Shown one piece after another: positions 5,541-6,202 of a DNA stretch of 6,202 nt. Numbering within the stretch: position 1 is the first letter of the stretch; every line of letters begins with the position of its first letter. Source of the stretch: a bacterium UBA2219 (GTDB lineage Bacteria > Desulfobacterota > Deferrimicrobia > Deferrimicrobiales > Deferrimicrobiaceae); NCBI GenBank assembly GCA_002327765.1, contig DCUH01000083.1, forward strand, positions 354 through 6,555. Reading direction: 5' to 3'. The position numbers and the translations under genes are program-made. Under the pieces are notes generated by a model that saw only the letters and a list, made by a program, of their open reading frames with translations, did not search any database and was not told where the DNA came from.

Positions 5541-5550
5541 TTTCGAAACC

Positions 5551-6202
5551 ATGACCTCCAAGGGGTGGGAAAGGGTCCTCGAGCACCTGAAAAGCTCGGT
5601 GTCCGAGCAGGTGTTCCAGACCTGGATCCGGCCGCTGCGGTTCGTCGCGCGCGAGGGGTCGGTCCTGTTCATCGCCACCCCCCACAAGTTCTTCAAGCAG
5701 TGGATCGAGGACAACCACATCGACCAGATCGAGGAGGCCGCCCGCAAGGAGCTCGGCGAGGAGGTTTCCATCGACATCACGGTGGGAGGGGAGGAGGAGC
5801 CGCTTCCGCCGCAGGTCACCCCGCCGCAGTTCCTCGAGCCGTCCGCCGAGGCGCCGGTCCGCGCCCGCGGGACCTACGCCGCTCTCAACAGCCGGTACAC
5901 CTTCGACCGGTTCGTCATCGGCACGGGGAACCAGTTCGCCCACGCCGCCTCCGTCGCGGTCTCGAACACGCCGGGCAACAGCTACAACCCGCTCTTCATC
6001 TACGCCGAACCTGGCCTGGGCAAAACGCACCTCATGCAGGCCATCGGCAATTACGTGCTCACGCACGGCCGCTCCGCCAAGGTGTGCTACGTCACCTCCG
6101 AAGCTTTTATCAACGAGTATATCGACTCACTGCAGAGCAACAAGTCGCTCGTGTTCCGCCGCAAATACCGCAACATGGACCTGCTGCTGATCGACGACAT
6201 CC
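5551..6202 (+). CDS. dnaA: DnaA, chromosomal replication initiator, N-terminal part
   Basis: DnaA is the AAA+ ATPase that binds DnaA boxes and melts the origin. The first 217 codons are present; the gene leaves the window inside Walker B. Domain I (about 1-78) has the typical opening WERVLEHLKSSVSEQVFQTW and ends before a short proline-rich linker (about 80-105, EEEPLPPQVTPPQFLEP). Domain III starts at LNSRYTFDRFVIGTGNQFAH (112-131). Walker A is AEPGLGKTHLMQAIGNY (152-168), where most DnaA proteins have GGVGLGKT; the essential Gly155, Gly157, Lys158 and Thr159 are intact. Walker B is LLLIDDI (211-217). The ATG at 5551 has no competing in-frame start nearby and gives a normal domain I, although no Shine-Dalgarno precedes it. 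The upstream DnaA boxes suggest autoregulation, which is inferred from position. Confidence 0.98.
   Translation, partial: MTSKGWERVLEHLKSSVSEQVFQTWIRPLRFVAREGSVLFIATPHKFFKQWIEDNHIDQIEEAARKELGEEVSIDITVGGEEEPLPPQVTPPQFLEPSAEAPVRARGTYAALNSRYTFDRFVIGTGNQFAHAASVAVSNTPGNSYNPLFIYAEPGLGKTHLMQAIGNYVLTHGRSAKVCYVTSEAFINEYIDSLQSNKSLVFRRKYRNMDLLLIDDI

Larger units (their letters stand above)
5258..5550. other. Non-coding region upstream of dnaA, candidate oriC
   Basis: This 293-base gap before dnaA holds no gene I can support. From left to right it contains a T-rich stretch (5273-5288), a long-loop inverted repeat (5322-5385), an A+T-rich tract (5386-5430), two facing DnaA boxes (5426-5445), two poor DnaA-box-like 9-mers on the minus strand (5473-5481 and 5483-5491, two mismatches each) and a GC hairpin (5526-5540). 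Genes point away on both sides and a parS-like site lies about 5 kb away. All of this fits a replication origin. With only one perfect box, the full origin could include another region, for example beyond dnaA. Confidence 0.6.

Noticed and set aside
5395..6066. Minus-strand frames (223 and 113 codons) opposite dnaA
   Set aside because: Antisense of dnaA, which is certain. The translation is a low-complexity Arg/Gly/Leu-rich shadow.

Overview
The window is a GC-rich stretch of a bacterial chromosome that holds the conserved rpmH/dnaA origin neighbourhood. YidC has the long N-terminal periplasmic domain of Gram-negative bacteria. Gene order and sequence style suggest a proteobacterium-like, possibly deltaproteobacterial (Desulfobacterota-type) lineage, but that placement is inferred without any database search. 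No mobile element, CRISPR array, tRNA or rRNA was seen.

Left part (1-4314), minus strand. This is a tight gene train, transcribed right to left from a strong sigma70-type promoter (4285-4314): rpmH (ribosomal protein L34), rnpA (RNase P protein), yidD, yidC, mnmE and the first 86 codons of mnmG, which runs off the left edge. rpmH and rnpA overlap by a GTGA, rnpA and yidD are 6 bases apart, yidD and yidC overlap by 22 bases, and yidC and mnmE are 13 bases apart. The only real gap, 261-319 between mnmE and mnmG, carries a parS-like ParB site. The train links ribosome and RNA maturation (L34, RNase P), membrane-protein insertion (YidC/YidD) and tRNA wobble-uridine modification (MnmE/MnmG).

Middle (4355-5257), plus strand. 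A 300-residue protein that I do not recognise lies between rpmH and dnaA, divergent from rpmH and co-directional with dnaA. It is the one gene of unknown function here.

Right part (5258-5550) is non-coding and is a candidate oriC or part of one. It holds a long-loop inverted repeat, a 45-base tract that is 80% A+T, a perfect DnaA box (TTATCCACA) facing a one-mismatch box on the other strand, and a small GC hairpin just before dnaA. dnaA starts at 5551 and is cut by the right edge inside its Walker B motif. Genes point away from this area on both sides, as expected around a replication origin.

Overall this is a classical housekeeping region. The items most worth following up are the unknown gene, the origin elements and an unusual Walker A sequence in DnaA. 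I found no evidence of a wholly new multi-gene system.
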